DNA of 47,907 nucleotides from a bacterium (GTDB lineage: Bacteria > Armatimonadota > UBA5829). Made by a program: the position numbers and the translations under genes. Of this stretch, positions 16,093 to 24,695 are shown one piece after another; positions within the stretch are counted from its first letter, which is position 1; each line of letters begins with the position of its first letter. The DNA lies in the NCBI GenBank assembly GCA_021373255.1, contig JAJFTD010000187.1, forward strand, positions 1 through 47,907, written 5' to 3'. The notes under the pieces are model-generated. The model was not told the origin of the DNA and ran no database searches. It saw nothing but the letters and a program-made list of their open reading frames with translations.

Positions 16093-17040
16093 CTAAACTT
16101 TTCCACCTGTCTTGAGCCGTTCGGCAGTCTCCTTGATCTTATTGTAGATCGACTCCGCGTTAGCCCGGCCCTTGGTGAGAGCTGTGTTGAAGCGTTCCTT
16201 TAGCTGCTCATTGGTAAGTTTTTTGCCGGTGGAATAGTAATAGGATATGCCCTCACCTATAGCCCACGTGCCCGCGAATGCAATCGCCGCCTTAGGCACT
16301 ATTCCTCCACCCAGAGGTATCATTCCCACGGCTTCCCGTGCAAGTGCGCGCCAGCCAAATGCACTGCCTACTATAGAAAGCATCTCCGGCGCAAGGACTT
16401 TATATCCCATTTCCTTGTCATACGCCCCAGCCAGCATGAACAGCATTCGCAACTGGTTAGCAGTGAGCACCACCAAATCTCCCAGCGCCTCTCCCACGGA
16501 TGATAACACCTGCAGTGGATTCGGAATCACATTTCCGAGTGATGTCGATACCACAAATATGGCATTCTCTACACTCACGGACTGGGTAATACTTACCGCG
16601 ACTTCAGACCGGAACGCTGGTAAGGCTCTGGCAAGTGGAAGACGTGCATATTTGAGTTCCGGGTCATATACTATATCCCGTATCACGTTCTCCAGCTCAC
16701 CAGCCGTGGAAAATGAGAACACACGTCCGGTAGCGATCTCCGGCAAATGCGTCGAATAGCCCGACCACTTCAGTGCGAGGTCGCAGTTCTTCAACAAGCG
16801 GCCAGCATCCGGGTCCAGCGGCAATGGAAGCAGGATCAGCACATCGGCAGCCCTGTCATAAGCCTCGATATTATCTTTCAAAAGATAGGCAGCCGCATCC
16901 TGAATGGTTTCCGTAGGCCCGATAATCGCTACACGTACTTGCCTTTCAGCCTCTTTTCGGACGTTTTCCGGGTTAAGCTGCTTAAATGCTTTCCATATTT
17001 GAGAGAGTGTGCGGGTGCTGAATGTTAAACCGGCTCCCAT
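16093..17040 (-). CDS. DUF697 membrane-associated protein
   Basis: About 315 residues. The first half looks like a degenerate P-loop-less alpha/beta domain (VRVAIIGPTETIQDAAAYLL, ADVLILLPLPLD). The second half matches DUF697: a hydrophobic helical domain with LRMLFMLAGAYDKEMGYKVL, MIPLGGGIVPKAAIAFAGTWAIGEGI (in parts) and YYYSTGKKLTNEQLKERF. DUF697 proteins are often linked to small GTPases; none is adjacent here. AGGAGG nine bases upstream supports ATG 17040; the longer frame starting at 17121 has no such site. Precise role unknown. Confidence 0.8.
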   Translation of the reverse strand: MGAGLTFSTRTLSQIWKAFKQLNPENVRKEAERQVRVAIIGPTETIQDAAAYLLKDNIEAYDRAADVLILLPLPLDPDAGRLLKNCDLALKWSGYSTHLPEIATGRVFSFSTAGELENVIRDIVYDPELKYARLPLARALPAFRSEVAVSITQSVSVENAIFVVSTSLGNVIPNPLQVLSSVGEALGDLVVLTANQLRMLFMLAGAYDKEMGYKVLAPEMLSIVGSAFGWRALAREAVGMIPLGGGIVPKAAIAFAGTWAIGEGISYYYSTGKKLTNEQLKERFNTALTKGRANAESIYNKIKETAERLKTGGKV

Positions 17041-17139
17041 CAGCGTAATCCTCCTACAGAACAATCGGTTATTAACACAGGTTCGGCAACTGTGATCAAA
17101 TTCCTCCTCTGGTATACCCATTTATGTCGGAATTGGGCC

Positions 17140-17169
17140 TTGACAAACGTTCATACACGTTCATATACT
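17140..17169 (+). promoter_or_regulatory. Promoter of the S1 protein gene
   Basis: -35 TTGACA (17140-17145), 18-base spacer, -10 TATACT (17164-17169). The spacer holds two direct ACGTTCATA repeats 11 bases apart, one helical turn, which might bind a regulator. Confidence 0.7.
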
Positions 17170-17218
17170 GAGGCAGGGGTAAGGCAAAACGTGACCAGGA
17201 GGAATCCGCCCGTTTGCT

Positions 17219-17641
17219 ATGACTATCGAAATCGGTAGTAATGTAAAGGGCACCGTGCTCAAGGTCGCAGATTACGGTGCCATAGTGCGTCTCCCCGAGG
17301 GACAGACCGGCCTGATCCACATATCGGAAGTTGCGAATACTTATGTTCGCGATGTCCATGATTATGTGCGTGAGCAGGACGAGGTTGACGTAAAGGTCCT
17401 TCGCTTGAATGCCAAAGGTCGTTATGAGCTGTCGATGAAGCAGCGCGAAGCTGGTGAACAACCGGGTGTGGTCAGACAACCCAGGCATCACATCGAGCGC
17501 GAGTTGCACGTCGCTGAACCGGCATTCGCGGCAAAATCGCCCGTGACGTTCGAGGACAGATTGTCGCGCTTCATGAAAGATAGTGAGGAGCGGCAGCACG
17601 ACCTAAAGCGTCACATGGAATCCAAGCGAGGTCGCAAGTAG
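17219..17641 (+). CDS. S1 domain RNA-binding protein, YabR-like
   Basis: A 140-residue protein. Residues 1-75 form an S1 OB-fold (IEIGSNVKGTVLKVADYGAI, GQTGLIHISEV, VDVKVLRLNAKGRYELSMKQ). The C-terminus has FEDRLSRFMKDSEERQHDLK and a basic end, a tail typical of YabR/YugI-type S1 proteins of Gram-positive bacteria, which bind RNA or ribosomes. It has a strong sigma-A-type promoter and AGGAGGA, but that site lies 15 bases from the ATG, longer than usual. It is followed on the same strand by the DNA methylase gene 37 bases later. Confidence 0.85.
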   Translation: MTIEIGSNVKGTVLKVADYGAIVRLPEGQTGLIHISEVANTYVRDVHDYVREQDEVDVKVLRLNAKGRYELSMKQREAGEQPGVVRQPRHHIERELHVAEPAFAAKSPVTFEDRLSRFMKDSEERQHDLKRHMESKRGRK

Positions 17642-17678
17642 CTGCCTTAGCTAATAAGTAATAGCCTCGGGGTCAATA

Positions 17679-20000
17679 TTGGTGAGAGAAAATAGACGTT
17701 CCGGCGCGGGCATGGGGTCGCTGCAGGGGTTCGTTGCGCGATGCTGCTGCGCGCTTGAGGCAACGTATAATGCCGCGCGCGTGGCCACAGAAGCCGGGAA
17801 GGCAGAGGTTTATTCCGAGTCTGTAAGAAGCCTTGTCGGTATGCTCGCGGTCCTTGTAGCAGGTGAAAGTATCCCCGCTGCCGCATCTGCATCCAAGTCT
17901 CTCAAAACCGCTGCTCAAGCCGCGATTGATGCCGCCTCTAATCAAGGCAATTCATCTTATAAAGTATACGAATCAGCCTGCCGGGAAGCACGTGCATCCA
18001 GTGGGCTTGCGATATTTCACGTCAGCAACAGCCCCACCGCATTTGATGCAGCCGCACATGCGCTGCTTCAACCGATGCCCGATGCCCCAATTCCCACCAT
18101 ATATTTCCAGACCATGCCCCTGTCATGGCTCGGCTGCGCGTACCAAAGCCTGCTTGCTTTGCGGCCATCAGCTACGGGTGAGATCCTGGAGCGGAATCGC
18201 ACGTGGCGGAAGGATGCCGGAGTCTACTTCTCCCCACCAAGCCTGGTGAATTATATAATTGAAAGCGCCGTGGAGCCTATCGCGAATTCAGTGTTGTGCG
18301 CATTAGACACCCGCGCGCCGATTGAGCGAATTGCGAACCTGCGAGTAATGGACCCGTCGATGGGTGGAGGTGATTTCCTCTGCCGCACGGTTGAGCACGT
18401 GTGCGGAAGAATGACATTGCCCAATAGTGACGAATCGCAGCACCTGCGAGCAAGTATCGCTAGCGAGTGTGTGTATGGGGTGGATATCGATCCGCTGGCT
18501 GTAGAAATATCGCGATTCTGTGTGTGGGCGGCATCGGGTTATGCCGATGGGCTTGCTGATGCTCTTAACACTCATCTGCTGTGTGCTAATGCCCTGGGTT
18601 CCAATGACGGTCAATTCGACTGGCACGCCGCATTTCCTAAGGTATTCGCCGATACCACCGCTCCCGGTTTCCACGCGGTGGTGGGCAACCCACCTTACAT
18701 TGCATGCAAAAACGGTTTGGACTTCAGCCCCGCACGGTCTACCAAGGGGCAACCGGACGCATATCTGATGTTTCTCTCAACAGCTATGGACAACAGTCTC
18801 GTGAAGCCTGGTGGAATGCTCTCGATGGTGCTGCCTGACCCTATGCTGGTGCGCGCCAACGCAGCCTCTATCAGGCGCAGGCTGATGTCAGACTGGACCG
18901 TCGTCTCTATTCTGCATATATCGGGCGCATTTCCTGACGCTGGCGTCGCTAATGCAGTGCCTGTGTTCAAGAATGCCAAATCCTCGGGAGGGACATTCCA
19001 GGCCGCGCGCATTGAGCGTGCCGGAGACCGAAAGAGTTTTCTCCAACGTCCCGCCAGGACCGCCGGTGATGCCGCACACAGTGTGCGAAGCGAAACGGTA
19101 CTGTCTCAGCCCAGGTGTGAATTTCTTTATCTGCTTGAAGAGGGCCCGTTCGGCGATATTATCCGCCGCATACATGGCGAGAACGCTTCGCTGGCCGAGT
19201 ATCAGCCACCGTTCACTCCACTGCGCTCTCTTAATGTAAAATCGGTCTACCGTGGCGAAGAGATTGGCAAGGCGGCTATCAGCCGTGAGACCGGCGAGGA
19301 ACGAATATTGCTCGGTGGGCAGAGCATTCAACCCTACGAGATCGAATGGGAAGGACGCAGGACCGATCGCTCGCGGGTAGTTAAACCTATCGAACGCTAT
19401 CACAGCTCTAAGATTCTCATACAAAAGAGCTCCGCGAGGTTGATTGCGGCGCTGGATATCGTCACCCCGAGCCATCCTGGCTATGTTTTTCCACAGTCCG
19501 TATATGGCATCGAACTGCGCCAGCCTGGGATTGACGAGCACTTTCTTCTCTGCATACTCAATTCTCAAGTAATGAACGAATACATCCGGCGCACTGTTAC
19601 GGGGTATAAGCTGGTTCAGCCGCAGTTGGAGATCGAGGACATTCGCGCCCTGCCTGTCAGGCGGATCGAGTTCACTACGCCGTACATTGAGCGTGAGATA
19701 GAAGTAGAACACGGACTGGAAATATTCGAGCGCGAGTCCCTGCGAGCCGACCACGCCTCGCAGTTCCCCGAGTTGACTAACTTCGCTGCAGGATGCCTCA
19801 CCGGCAACCCCGAGCGTTCGGATGTGGTCCACGATCTGCTGGTGCACCTGGGGAAGATGGTGATTGATCTCACCGCCCGCTCGCACACGTCTCCCGGGCC
19901 TGATACAACACAACGTCTGGAATCAGCCCGGGCCGCGGTTGAAGCTCTCGTCTGGCGGCTATATTCTAGTGAGCCCGCACAAATGGCCCTGACCTGGTGA
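17679..20000 (+). CDS. Orphan DNA adenine methyltransferase, type IIG-like
   Basis: A 773-residue protein. Residues 1-170 are helical with no visible PD-(D/E)XK nuclease motif. A gamma-class N6-adenine methylase core follows: RKDAGVYFSPPSLVNYI (about 177-193), SAM motif I VMDPSMGGGDF (223-233), YGVDIDPLAVEI (266-277) and catalytic NPPY (337-340). Residues about 480-690 resemble a TaqI/Eco57I-type target recognition domain (ILLGGQSIQPYEI, ILIQKSSARLIAALD, LLCILNSQVMNEYI, GYKLVQPQLEIEDI). It should methylate adenine in a specific site. No restriction endonuclease gene is adjacent. The start is uncertain: TTG 17679, GTG 17682 or ATG 17712. Confidence 0.85.
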   Translation: MVRENRRSGAGMGSLQGFVARCCCALEATYNAARVATEAGKAEVYSESVRSLVGMLAVLVAGESIPAAASASKSLKTAAQAAIDAASNQGNSSYKVYESACREARASSGLAIFHVSNSPTAFDAAAHALLQPMPDAPIPTIYFQTMPLSWLGCAYQSLLALRPSATGEILERNRTWRKDAGVYFSPPSLVNYIIESAVEPIANSVLCALDTRAPIERIANLRVMDPSMGGGDFLCRTVEHVCGRMTLPNSDESQHLRASIASECVYGVDIDPLAVEISRFCVWAASGYADGLADALNTHLLCANALGSNDGQFDWHAAFPKVFADTTAPGFHAVVGNPPYIACKNGLDFSPARSTKGQPDAYLMFLSTAMDNSLVKPGGMLSMVLPDPMLVRANAASIRRRLMSDWTVVSILHISGAFPDAGVANAVPVFKNAKSSGGTFQAARIERAGDRKSFLQRPARTAGDAAHSVRSETVLSQPRCEFLYLLEEGPFGDIIRRIHGENASLAEYQPPFTPLRSLNVKSVYRGEEIGKAAISRETGEERILLGGQSIQPYEIEWEGRRTDRSRVVKPIERYHSSKILIQKSSARLIAALDIVTPSHPGYVFPQSVYGIELRQPGIDEHFLLCILNSQVMNEYIRRTVTGYKLVQPQLEIEDIRALPVRRIEFTTPYIEREIEVEHGLEIFERESLRADHASQFPELTNFAAGCLTGNPERSDVVHDLLVHLGKMVIDLTARSHTSPGPDTTQRLESARAAVEALVWRLYSSEPAQMALTW

Positions 20001-20013
20001 GAAAGGACACACT

Positions 20014-20523
20014 ATGAGACTGATCGATCTATCGCATTCGATAACCCGTAAGCAAATCACTGCCGAAACTATCCCTGTAGTTGTTCGTTCGGTTGACCCC
20101 ATACACCTAATCCCGCTGGACAGCCTGGTCACACTGGCTACTGTTGTCGACCTGACAGATCGCCGCAACGCCGCAGAAATCAGCCGCACAGACATTGCCC
20201 AACACGGCGTATCAGACATCCAGGGTTGCATCCTACGCACGGACTGGTGCGACCACTACCACGCAGGCCTGCGAACTCCTCCACCAGTGCTGACCATCGA
20301 AGCCGCCACTTATCTGCTCCAGGGTGGAGTCCGCACAATAGCCGCCGATTTCCCGCTCACCACCGATGCCGGTGACCTCCTTCTGCACAACAACTGCATC
20401 CTGATCCACTGCCTTACCAACATCGCAGACCTCTCCAAGACCATCGTCCGAATGGTCGCCCTGCCTGTGAAGTATGATGATACTTTTAGTGCTGAGGCCA
20501 GGGTGATTGCGATGGAGGAGTGA
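20014..20523 (+). CDS. Cyclase-family (KynB-like) protein lacking metal motif
   Basis: A 169-residue protein beginning MRLIDLSHSI, the hallmark start of the cyclase/kynurenine formamidase family, with later family features (ATVVDLTD, GVSDIQGCILRTDW, YHAGLRTPPPVLTIEAATYL, RTIAADFPLTTDA, LLLHNNCILIHCLTN). Active members have HxGTHxDxPxH before the VVDL strand to bind the metal; here that segment is absent and the protein is about 40 residues shorter than usual. It may be inactive, a binding protein, or use other residues. AAAGGA upstream supports the ATG. It follows the methylase by 13 bases. Confidence 0.75.
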   Translation: MRLIDLSHSITRKQITAETIPVVVRSVDPIHLIPLDSLVTLATVVDLTDRRNAAEISRTDIAQHGVSDIQGCILRTDWCDHYHAGLRTPPPVLTIEAATYLLQGGVRTIAADFPLTTDAGDLLLHNNCILIHCLTNIADLSKTIVRMVALPVKYDDTFSAEARVIAMEE

Positions 20524-20576
20524 TATAAAGATAGTCGCTGGCTTATATCGGGTCGCAGATCCAGAAAGGTTATCAT

Positions 20577-21614
20577 ATGAAAACAATATGGGTTGTGGCG
20601 TTCCTTTTCACTTGCAATGCTTTGGTTGTTGCCGATGATGGCGGTGTTCATGGGGTCGGCGGTTCTGCTGAGCTGATCAAGCCAGAGCACAGTAGTATCC
20701 GTATGATACGCGAACAAGTAAATGCACAAGTACTTCGCAGTTGGCGCACTCCGCCCAGAGTTCGATGCGAGTTCGTTTTCAAGAATGAAGGCAAAGCTAC
20801 GACAGTTAAAATGGGCTTTCCAGAGATGTCCGCAGGTGAACTTGCGCCAATTCCCGACAAGAATGTCACTGCCCTGGATGGATATCTATCGTGGGTTGAT
20901 GGAAAGCCGGTGAAGACGCGTATTGTGCCGTCGAGGAACAATGGTGATCAGAATTACCAAGCTTGGCATATTAAAGATGTCTCTTTTGCTGCCGGACAAA
21001 CAAGAACCATTGTGGACTCATACAGTGGCGGAATGGGGGGAGACGTTGATGGAAACCGTTGGTTCAACTACATCCTCAAGACCGGTGCAAGCTGGAAAGG
21101 GCCTATCGGAAAAGCAGCTATAAAGGTAAACATCAAAGACATGCTCCACACTTACAAAATAGATAGGATAGAGCCGCAGGGTTATAAAAAGAATGATGGT
21201 ATTGTATCTTGGACATTGACTAATATTGAGCCTAAACAGAACATATCTATAGCATTCTCTCCATTGGTGATCATTATGATCAATGATACACCGATGGGGC
21301 CTCTACTTTATGAACGGATTAATAATACATCAATGGCATTAGCCAGCGAATTGTCCAATGCGTTAGCTGCCGATTTTGCCATTAATCGAGGAGTTTATAT
21401 AATCAGCAAGGCGCATCACAAGCTGAAAATGACTGCCGAATCAAAGACTGCAACTCTGGATAGCAAGAGATTAACTTTACCTGTTGCACCATATGTCGGG
21501 CGTAATAACGAGAACAAACCAGACCTGGTTGTCCCAGTGGCGACAGTTATCAAAGCCTTGGGTGGAATGGTCAAGCTCTCAAAAGACGGTCAATTTCTGA
21601 ATATCAAAATATGA
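20577..21614 (+). CDS. Secreted protein with C-terminal stalk-like domain
   Basis: A 345-residue protein with a signal peptide (MKTIWVVAFLFTCNALVVA). Residues about 30-235 are beta-rich (RVRCEFVFKNEGKATTVKMGFPEM, AAGQTRTIVDSYSG, IKVNIKDM, each in part), recalling DUF4424-like secreted domains. Residues about 265-345 resemble the copper amine oxidase N-terminal-like repeat common in Firmicutes and Armatimonadota surface proteins (RLTLPVAPYV, LVVPVATVIKALGGMVKLS). It probably acts outside the cytoplasm. AAAGG precedes the ATG and a terminator follows. No enzymatic motif is seen. Confidence 0.7.
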   Translation: MKTIWVVAFLFTCNALVVADDGGVHGVGGSAELIKPEHSSIRMIREQVNAQVLRSWRTPPRVRCEFVFKNEGKATTVKMGFPEMSAGELAPIPDKNVTALDGYLSWVDGKPVKTRIVPSRNNGDQNYQAWHIKDVSFAAGQTRTIVDSYSGGMGGDVDGNRWFNYILKTGASWKGPIGKAAIKVNIKDMLHTYKIDRIEPQGYKKNDGIVSWTLTNIEPKQNISIAFSPLVIIMINDTPMGPLLYERINNTSMALASELSNALAADFAINRGVYIISKAHHKLKMTAESKTATLDSKRLTLPVAPYVGRNNENKPDLVVPVATVIKALGGMVKLSKDGQFLNIKI

Positions 21615-21704
21615 TGAGTCACTAACATGAACCGCGTCACAGACCCGGAAGAGGTGCGTCGCGGATAGCACATCCGGGACGATCGTGTTTCCAACCCTCA
21701 TCTC

Positions 21705-21742
21705 TTATCCACCACCTCTAGTGGGATAATATTTTTGTTTTT
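21705..21742 (+). terminator. Rho-independent terminator
   Basis: TTATCC/GGATAA plus CAC/GTG form a hairpin (21705-21729) followed by a T-rich tail. It ends the secreted-protein gene. Confidence 0.7.
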
Positions 21743-21784
21743 GGTATTTCTGGGATTTCCACTCTTCTCAGATCCCGAAATACC
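21743..21784. repeat. Imperfect GTTTCGGGAT-type hairpin
   Basis: GGTATTTCTGGGAT (21743-21756) and ATCCCGAAATACC (21772-21784) pair with one bulged T. It resembles the other TTTCGGGA/TCCCGAAA intergenic hairpins in the window. Confidence 0.5.
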
Positions 21785-21834
21785 TGGAATGTACTTACAC
21801 AGGAAGCCAGACAATATCCCCAGTGATCAACTCC

Positions 21835-21863
21835 TTTACAACGAATCTATTCCCTTATATAAT
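21835..21863 (+). promoter_or_regulatory. Promoter of the small helical protein gene
   Basis: -35 TTTACA (21835-21840), 17-base spacer, -10 TATAAT (21858-21863), about 50 bases before the start codon. Confidence 0.65.
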
Positions 21864-21912
21864 GACTCCAGGCTACTCGCGGTGATTACAGCGCGGGTAT
21901 AAGGGGTTTGGT

Positions 21913-22311
21913 ATGGATAAGGAAGTAGCAAAGGAAATCATCCAGAGATACGCCAGAGTCCTTAGTGAGACAGAGCAGTTGGTTGCAGGGGTCCCAGAGT
22001 CCAAACTTCCTTGCGATAAGGAACTGATCAAGGAAGCTATTAAACTCTACCTGAAGGACATCCCGGAGGGTTCGGACACATACCATAAGCTCAGGTCTGT
22101 TTATCCGCTCCTCGCAGGGTTCATCCCGGATGATCAAGCGAGGCGGTCGGCTATGGCCGAAGAGGCAATGATGTCGATGGATGTTACCTCCGAGGGGTTC
22201 AAATATCTCGATGAGCATGCGTCTATCCTGAAGCAAATTCAGGAAGACATGTATGTCCTCCAGCAGGAGCTTTACGCGTATATAGAGAGTCTTGCCACGG
22301 CTAAGAGCTAA
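21913..22311 (+). CDS. Small helical protein, unknown function
   Basis: A 132-residue acidic protein predicted by eye to be almost entirely helical (KEVAKEIIQRYARVLSETEQ, DKELIKEAIKLYLKDI, SILKQIQEDMYVLQQELYAY), with possible coiled coil at the end. There is no signal peptide, Cys motif or membrane segment, and I recognise no family. A good promoter upstream supports expression; the ribosome site (AAGGGG) is moderate. It precedes the fabZ leader hairpin. Confidence 0.65.
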   Translation: MDKEVAKEIIQRYARVLSETEQLVAGVPESKLPCDKELIKEAIKLYLKDIPEGSDTYHKLRSVYPLLAGFIPDDQARRSAMAEEAMMSMDVTSEGFKYLDEHASILKQIQEDMYVLQQELYAYIESLATAKS

Positions 22312-22341
22312 ACAAAATATTACCTACCACCAGGGAATCGC

Positions 22342-22387
22342 CGATGAACCTTCTCGCACCGCAGTAGCGGCGCTGTCATGTTCATCG
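22342..22387 (+). promoter_or_regulatory. Two-tier hairpin in the fabZ leader
   Basis: Outer arms CGATGAAC (22342-22349) and GTTCATCG (22380-22387) are perfect. Inner arms GCACCGC and GCGGCGC pair except one A/C mismatch around loop AGTA. A symmetrical 6 by 6 internal loop lies between. It ends about 38 bases before the fabZ start and could be a leader element or a terminator of the preceding gene; no U-run follows. Confidence 0.45.
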
Positions 22388-22425
22388 CGAAGGGACGAAC
22401 ATATCCTATTTTCCGAGGAGATATA

Positions 22426-22857
22426 ATGATAGACATAGAGCAAATCCGTGATACCATCCCGCACCGTTACCCGTTCCTTCTTGTGGACCGGATATTGGAA
22501 GTAAGTGAGGACGGTACGGGTTGTGTAGGCATAAAGAATATTACGGCAAACGAGAAGATTCTACAGGGGAACCTCCCGGGCCAAGCGGTTTTTCCCGGCG
22601 CGCTGCTGGTCGAACACATGGCGCAGGTCGGGTGCTATCTCCTGATGACTAAGCCGGAAGCTAAAGGCAAGCTGGCTTACTTTGCTGCCATAGATAACGT
22701 TCGGTTCAAGCGTTCCGCAGTGCCTGGAGACACGGTAGTGACCAGGGTTGACCTCATCACCGGGCGACGTGGTATATGGAGAATCAAAGCTGTGTCACGT
22801 GTGGATGGTGAGCTGGTCTGCCGTGGCGACCTCACTTGCGCCCTGGTCTCATATTAG
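22426..22857 (+). CDS. fabZ: 3-hydroxyacyl-ACP dehydratase FabZ
   Basis: A 143-residue hotdog-fold protein. IPHRYPFLLVDRI carries the catalytic His and FPGALLVEHMAQVG the catalytic Glu; GRRGIWRIKAVSRVDGELVC completes the fold. It removes water from 3-hydroxyacyl-ACP in fatty acid synthesis. The ATG at 22426 follows GAGGAG; an in-frame ATG 48 bases upstream overlaps the leader hairpin region and has no such site. No lpx or other fab genes are adjacent, unlike the usual fabZ-lpxA arrangement. Confidence 0.93.
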   Translation: MIDIEQIRDTIPHRYPFLLVDRILEVSEDGTGCVGIKNITANEKILQGNLPGQAVFPGALLVEHMAQVGCYLLMTKPEAKGKLAYFAAIDNVRFKRSAVPGDTVVTRVDLITGRRGIWRIKAVSRVDGELVCRGDLTCALVSY

Positions 22858-22869
22858 TGTTATCCAGCT

Positions 22870-23379
22870 ATGAATTATCTTAAGGTCAGGCTGATAAAAG
22901 AACTAATCGCTCACTTCGGTGACGACGACCGCCGCATAGATCATGCCCTCACTGTAACATATTGGGCTGAACGTATATTAGATGTGGAGGGTGGCGACCG
23001 CGACATCGTGCTCGCTGTCGGATTGCTGCACGACGTGGGCATCAAACCCGCCGAAGCCGAACACGGTTACAACAACGGCAAGCTCCAGGAGCAATACGGC
23101 CCACCGATTGTCCGCGAGATAATGCAGCGCATCGGCTACACTCAAGATAAAATCGATGAAGCGTGCGCTATCGTCGGCTCACATCACACCCCCACAGGAG
23201 TCCCTGGCCGCAACTTTCCCATACTCTGGGACGCCGACATGATCGTGAACCTCGGCGACGAAATGCCCGATGCCGCCCCTGAAAAGCTGGCGTCGGTCAT
23301 AGAAAAGAGCTTCAAGACCGCCGCCGGTAGAGAGCTTGCGAAAGGCGCTCTCTCCCTTCCCCACCATCAAACCATTTAA
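22870..23379 (+). CDS. HD-domain phosphohydrolase
   Basis: A 169-residue protein with HD-superfamily metal ligands: H25 in DHALTVTYWAERI, the HD pair in GLLHDVGIKP (H54, D55), SHHTPTG and WDADMIVNL. Such proteins hydrolyse phosphate esters, often nucleotides. The substrate is not evident. It starts 12 bases after fabZ with no ribosome site of its own, so translation is probably coupled. The end is hydrophobic-poor and unremarkable. Confidence 0.85.
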   Translation: MNYLKVRLIKELIAHFGDDDRRIDHALTVTYWAERILDVEGGDRDIVLAVGLLHDVGIKPAEAEHGYNNGKLQEQYGPPIVREIMQRIGYTQDKIDEACAIVGSHHTPTGVPGRNFPILWDADMIVNLGDEMPDAAPEKLASVIEKSFKTAAGRELAKGALSLPHHQTI

Positions 23380-23403
23380 CCATCCGACCATCCAACTCTT
23401 CGA

Positions 23404-23433
23404 TTGACACTATTGCGCACGTTTACGTACAAT
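23404..23433 (+). promoter_or_regulatory. Promoter of the flavodiiron protein gene
   Basis: -35 TTGACA (23404-23409), 18-base spacer, -10 TACAAT (23428-23433), about 40 bases before the start codon. Confidence 0.7.
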
Positions 23434-23473
23434 GGTGGATGAGAAGTGTTATTGAAATTGCTGGGGGCAAACC

Positions 23474-24682
23474 ATGCAACCTGTTGAGATTAAAAAGAAC
23501 ATATTTTGGGTTGGCGCTGTGGATTGGGATATCCGTGAGTTTCACGGCTACTCCATTCCGAGCGGCACCACATATAACGCGTTCCTGATTAGGGATGAGA
23601 AAATCGCACTTGCCGATACAGTAAAGGCTTGTTATAGTCAGGAACTACTTGGTCGGATCAAGCAATTAGTTGATCCTGAAAAGATTGATTATTTGATCGT
23701 AAACCACGTTGAGATGGATCACTCGGGCGCATTGCCTGAGATAGTGGACATCGTCAAGCCCGAGAAGATACTTTGTTCAGCTAACGGCAAAAAGGCCATG
23801 ATCGCTCACTTCCACCGCGAGGATTGGCCTTATGAAGTGGTTGCCAATGGCCAGGAGATTAGTCTGGGCGAGAAGACTGTTAGGTTTATCGAAACCAAGA
23901 TGCTGCATTGGCCGGACAGTATGTTCTCATACATTGTCGAGGACAAGCTACTGATCTCCCAGGACGCATTCGGGCAGCACTGGGCGACCAGCGAGCGCTT
24001 CGATGACCAGGTTGATCAGAGCAAACTGATGTATGAGGCGGCCAAGTATTACGCCAATATCCTGATGCTATACTCGCCGCTTGTCCGAAAGCTGCTTGAG
24101 AACATCAAGGCTATGGGCTTGGAGGTCGATATGATCGCTCCCGACCACGGCCTTATATGGCGCAGCAATGTGGGCGGTATAATAGAAGCCTGGGATCGCT
24201 GGAGCAAAGGTATTACCACCAATAAGGCCCTGGTTGTTTATGATACGATGTGGCACAGCACCGAGGCTATGGCTCACGCTGTTGCGGACGGGCTTTCGGC
24301 CGAGGGTGTCTGTGTGAAAGTGATGAGCCTGCAATCCAGCCATCGCAGTGATGTGGTTACCGAATTGCTCGATGCAAAGGCTATGGTCCTCGGCTCACCC
24401 ACTCTCAATAATGGCATTCTCCCACAAATGGCTGATTTGCTCTGCTACGTGAAGGGCCTCCGACCCACGGGCAAAATCGGCGCTGCGTTCGGTTCTTATG
24501 GGTGGGGCGGGGAGTCTATTAAGCTGCTGACTGTCGCCTTGGAGGAGATGAAATTCCAGATGGCGGATTCAGGACTCCGGGTGAACTACGTGCCCACGGC
24601 TGACGATCTCGCCGCTTGTACCGAACTGGGCCGCAAAGTGGCTGCGGCTATGAACAGTGCATCTGACCAGGTGAATTCATGA
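23474..24682 (+). CDS. Class A flavodiiron protein (FprA-like)
   Basis: A 402-residue flavodiiron protein. Residues 1-245 are the metallo-beta-lactamase-like diiron domain with HVEMDH (H78, E80, D82, H83), ETKMLHWPDS, SQDAFGQH and APDHGLIW. Residues 252-395 are a flavodoxin domain (ALVVYDTMWHSTEAMAHAVA, MVLGSPTLNNGILP, AFGSYGWGGES). Class A proteins reduce oxygen to water or nitric oxide to nitrous oxide with electrons from rubredoxin. No rubredoxin domain is fused here. With the rubrerythrin at 46.9 kb this suggests a life with low or varying oxygen. GGGGG precedes the ATG. Confidence 0.93.
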   Translation: MQPVEIKKNIFWVGAVDWDIREFHGYSIPSGTTYNAFLIRDEKIALADTVKACYSQELLGRIKQLVDPEKIDYLIVNHVEMDHSGALPEIVDIVKPEKILCSANGKKAMIAHFHREDWPYEVVANGQEISLGEKTVRFIETKMLHWPDSMFSYIVEDKLLISQDAFGQHWATSERFDDQVDQSKLMYEAAKYYANILMLYSPLVRKLLENIKAMGLEVDMIAPDHGLIWRSNVGGIIEAWDRWSKGITTNKALVVYDTMWHSTEAMAHAVADGLSAEGVCVKVMSLQSSHRSDVVTELLDAKAMVLGSPTLNNGILPQMADLLCYVKGLRPTGKIGAAFGSYGWGGESIKLLTVALEEMKFQMADSGLRVNYVPTADDLAACTELGRKVAAAMNSASDQVNS

Positions 24683-24695
24683 TTGGAGTGGCGCA

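Noticed and set aside
18888-19913. A 341-codon minus-strand open frame inside the methylase gene.
   Set aside because: It is antisense to a protein with intact methylase motifs and shows no domain of its own.
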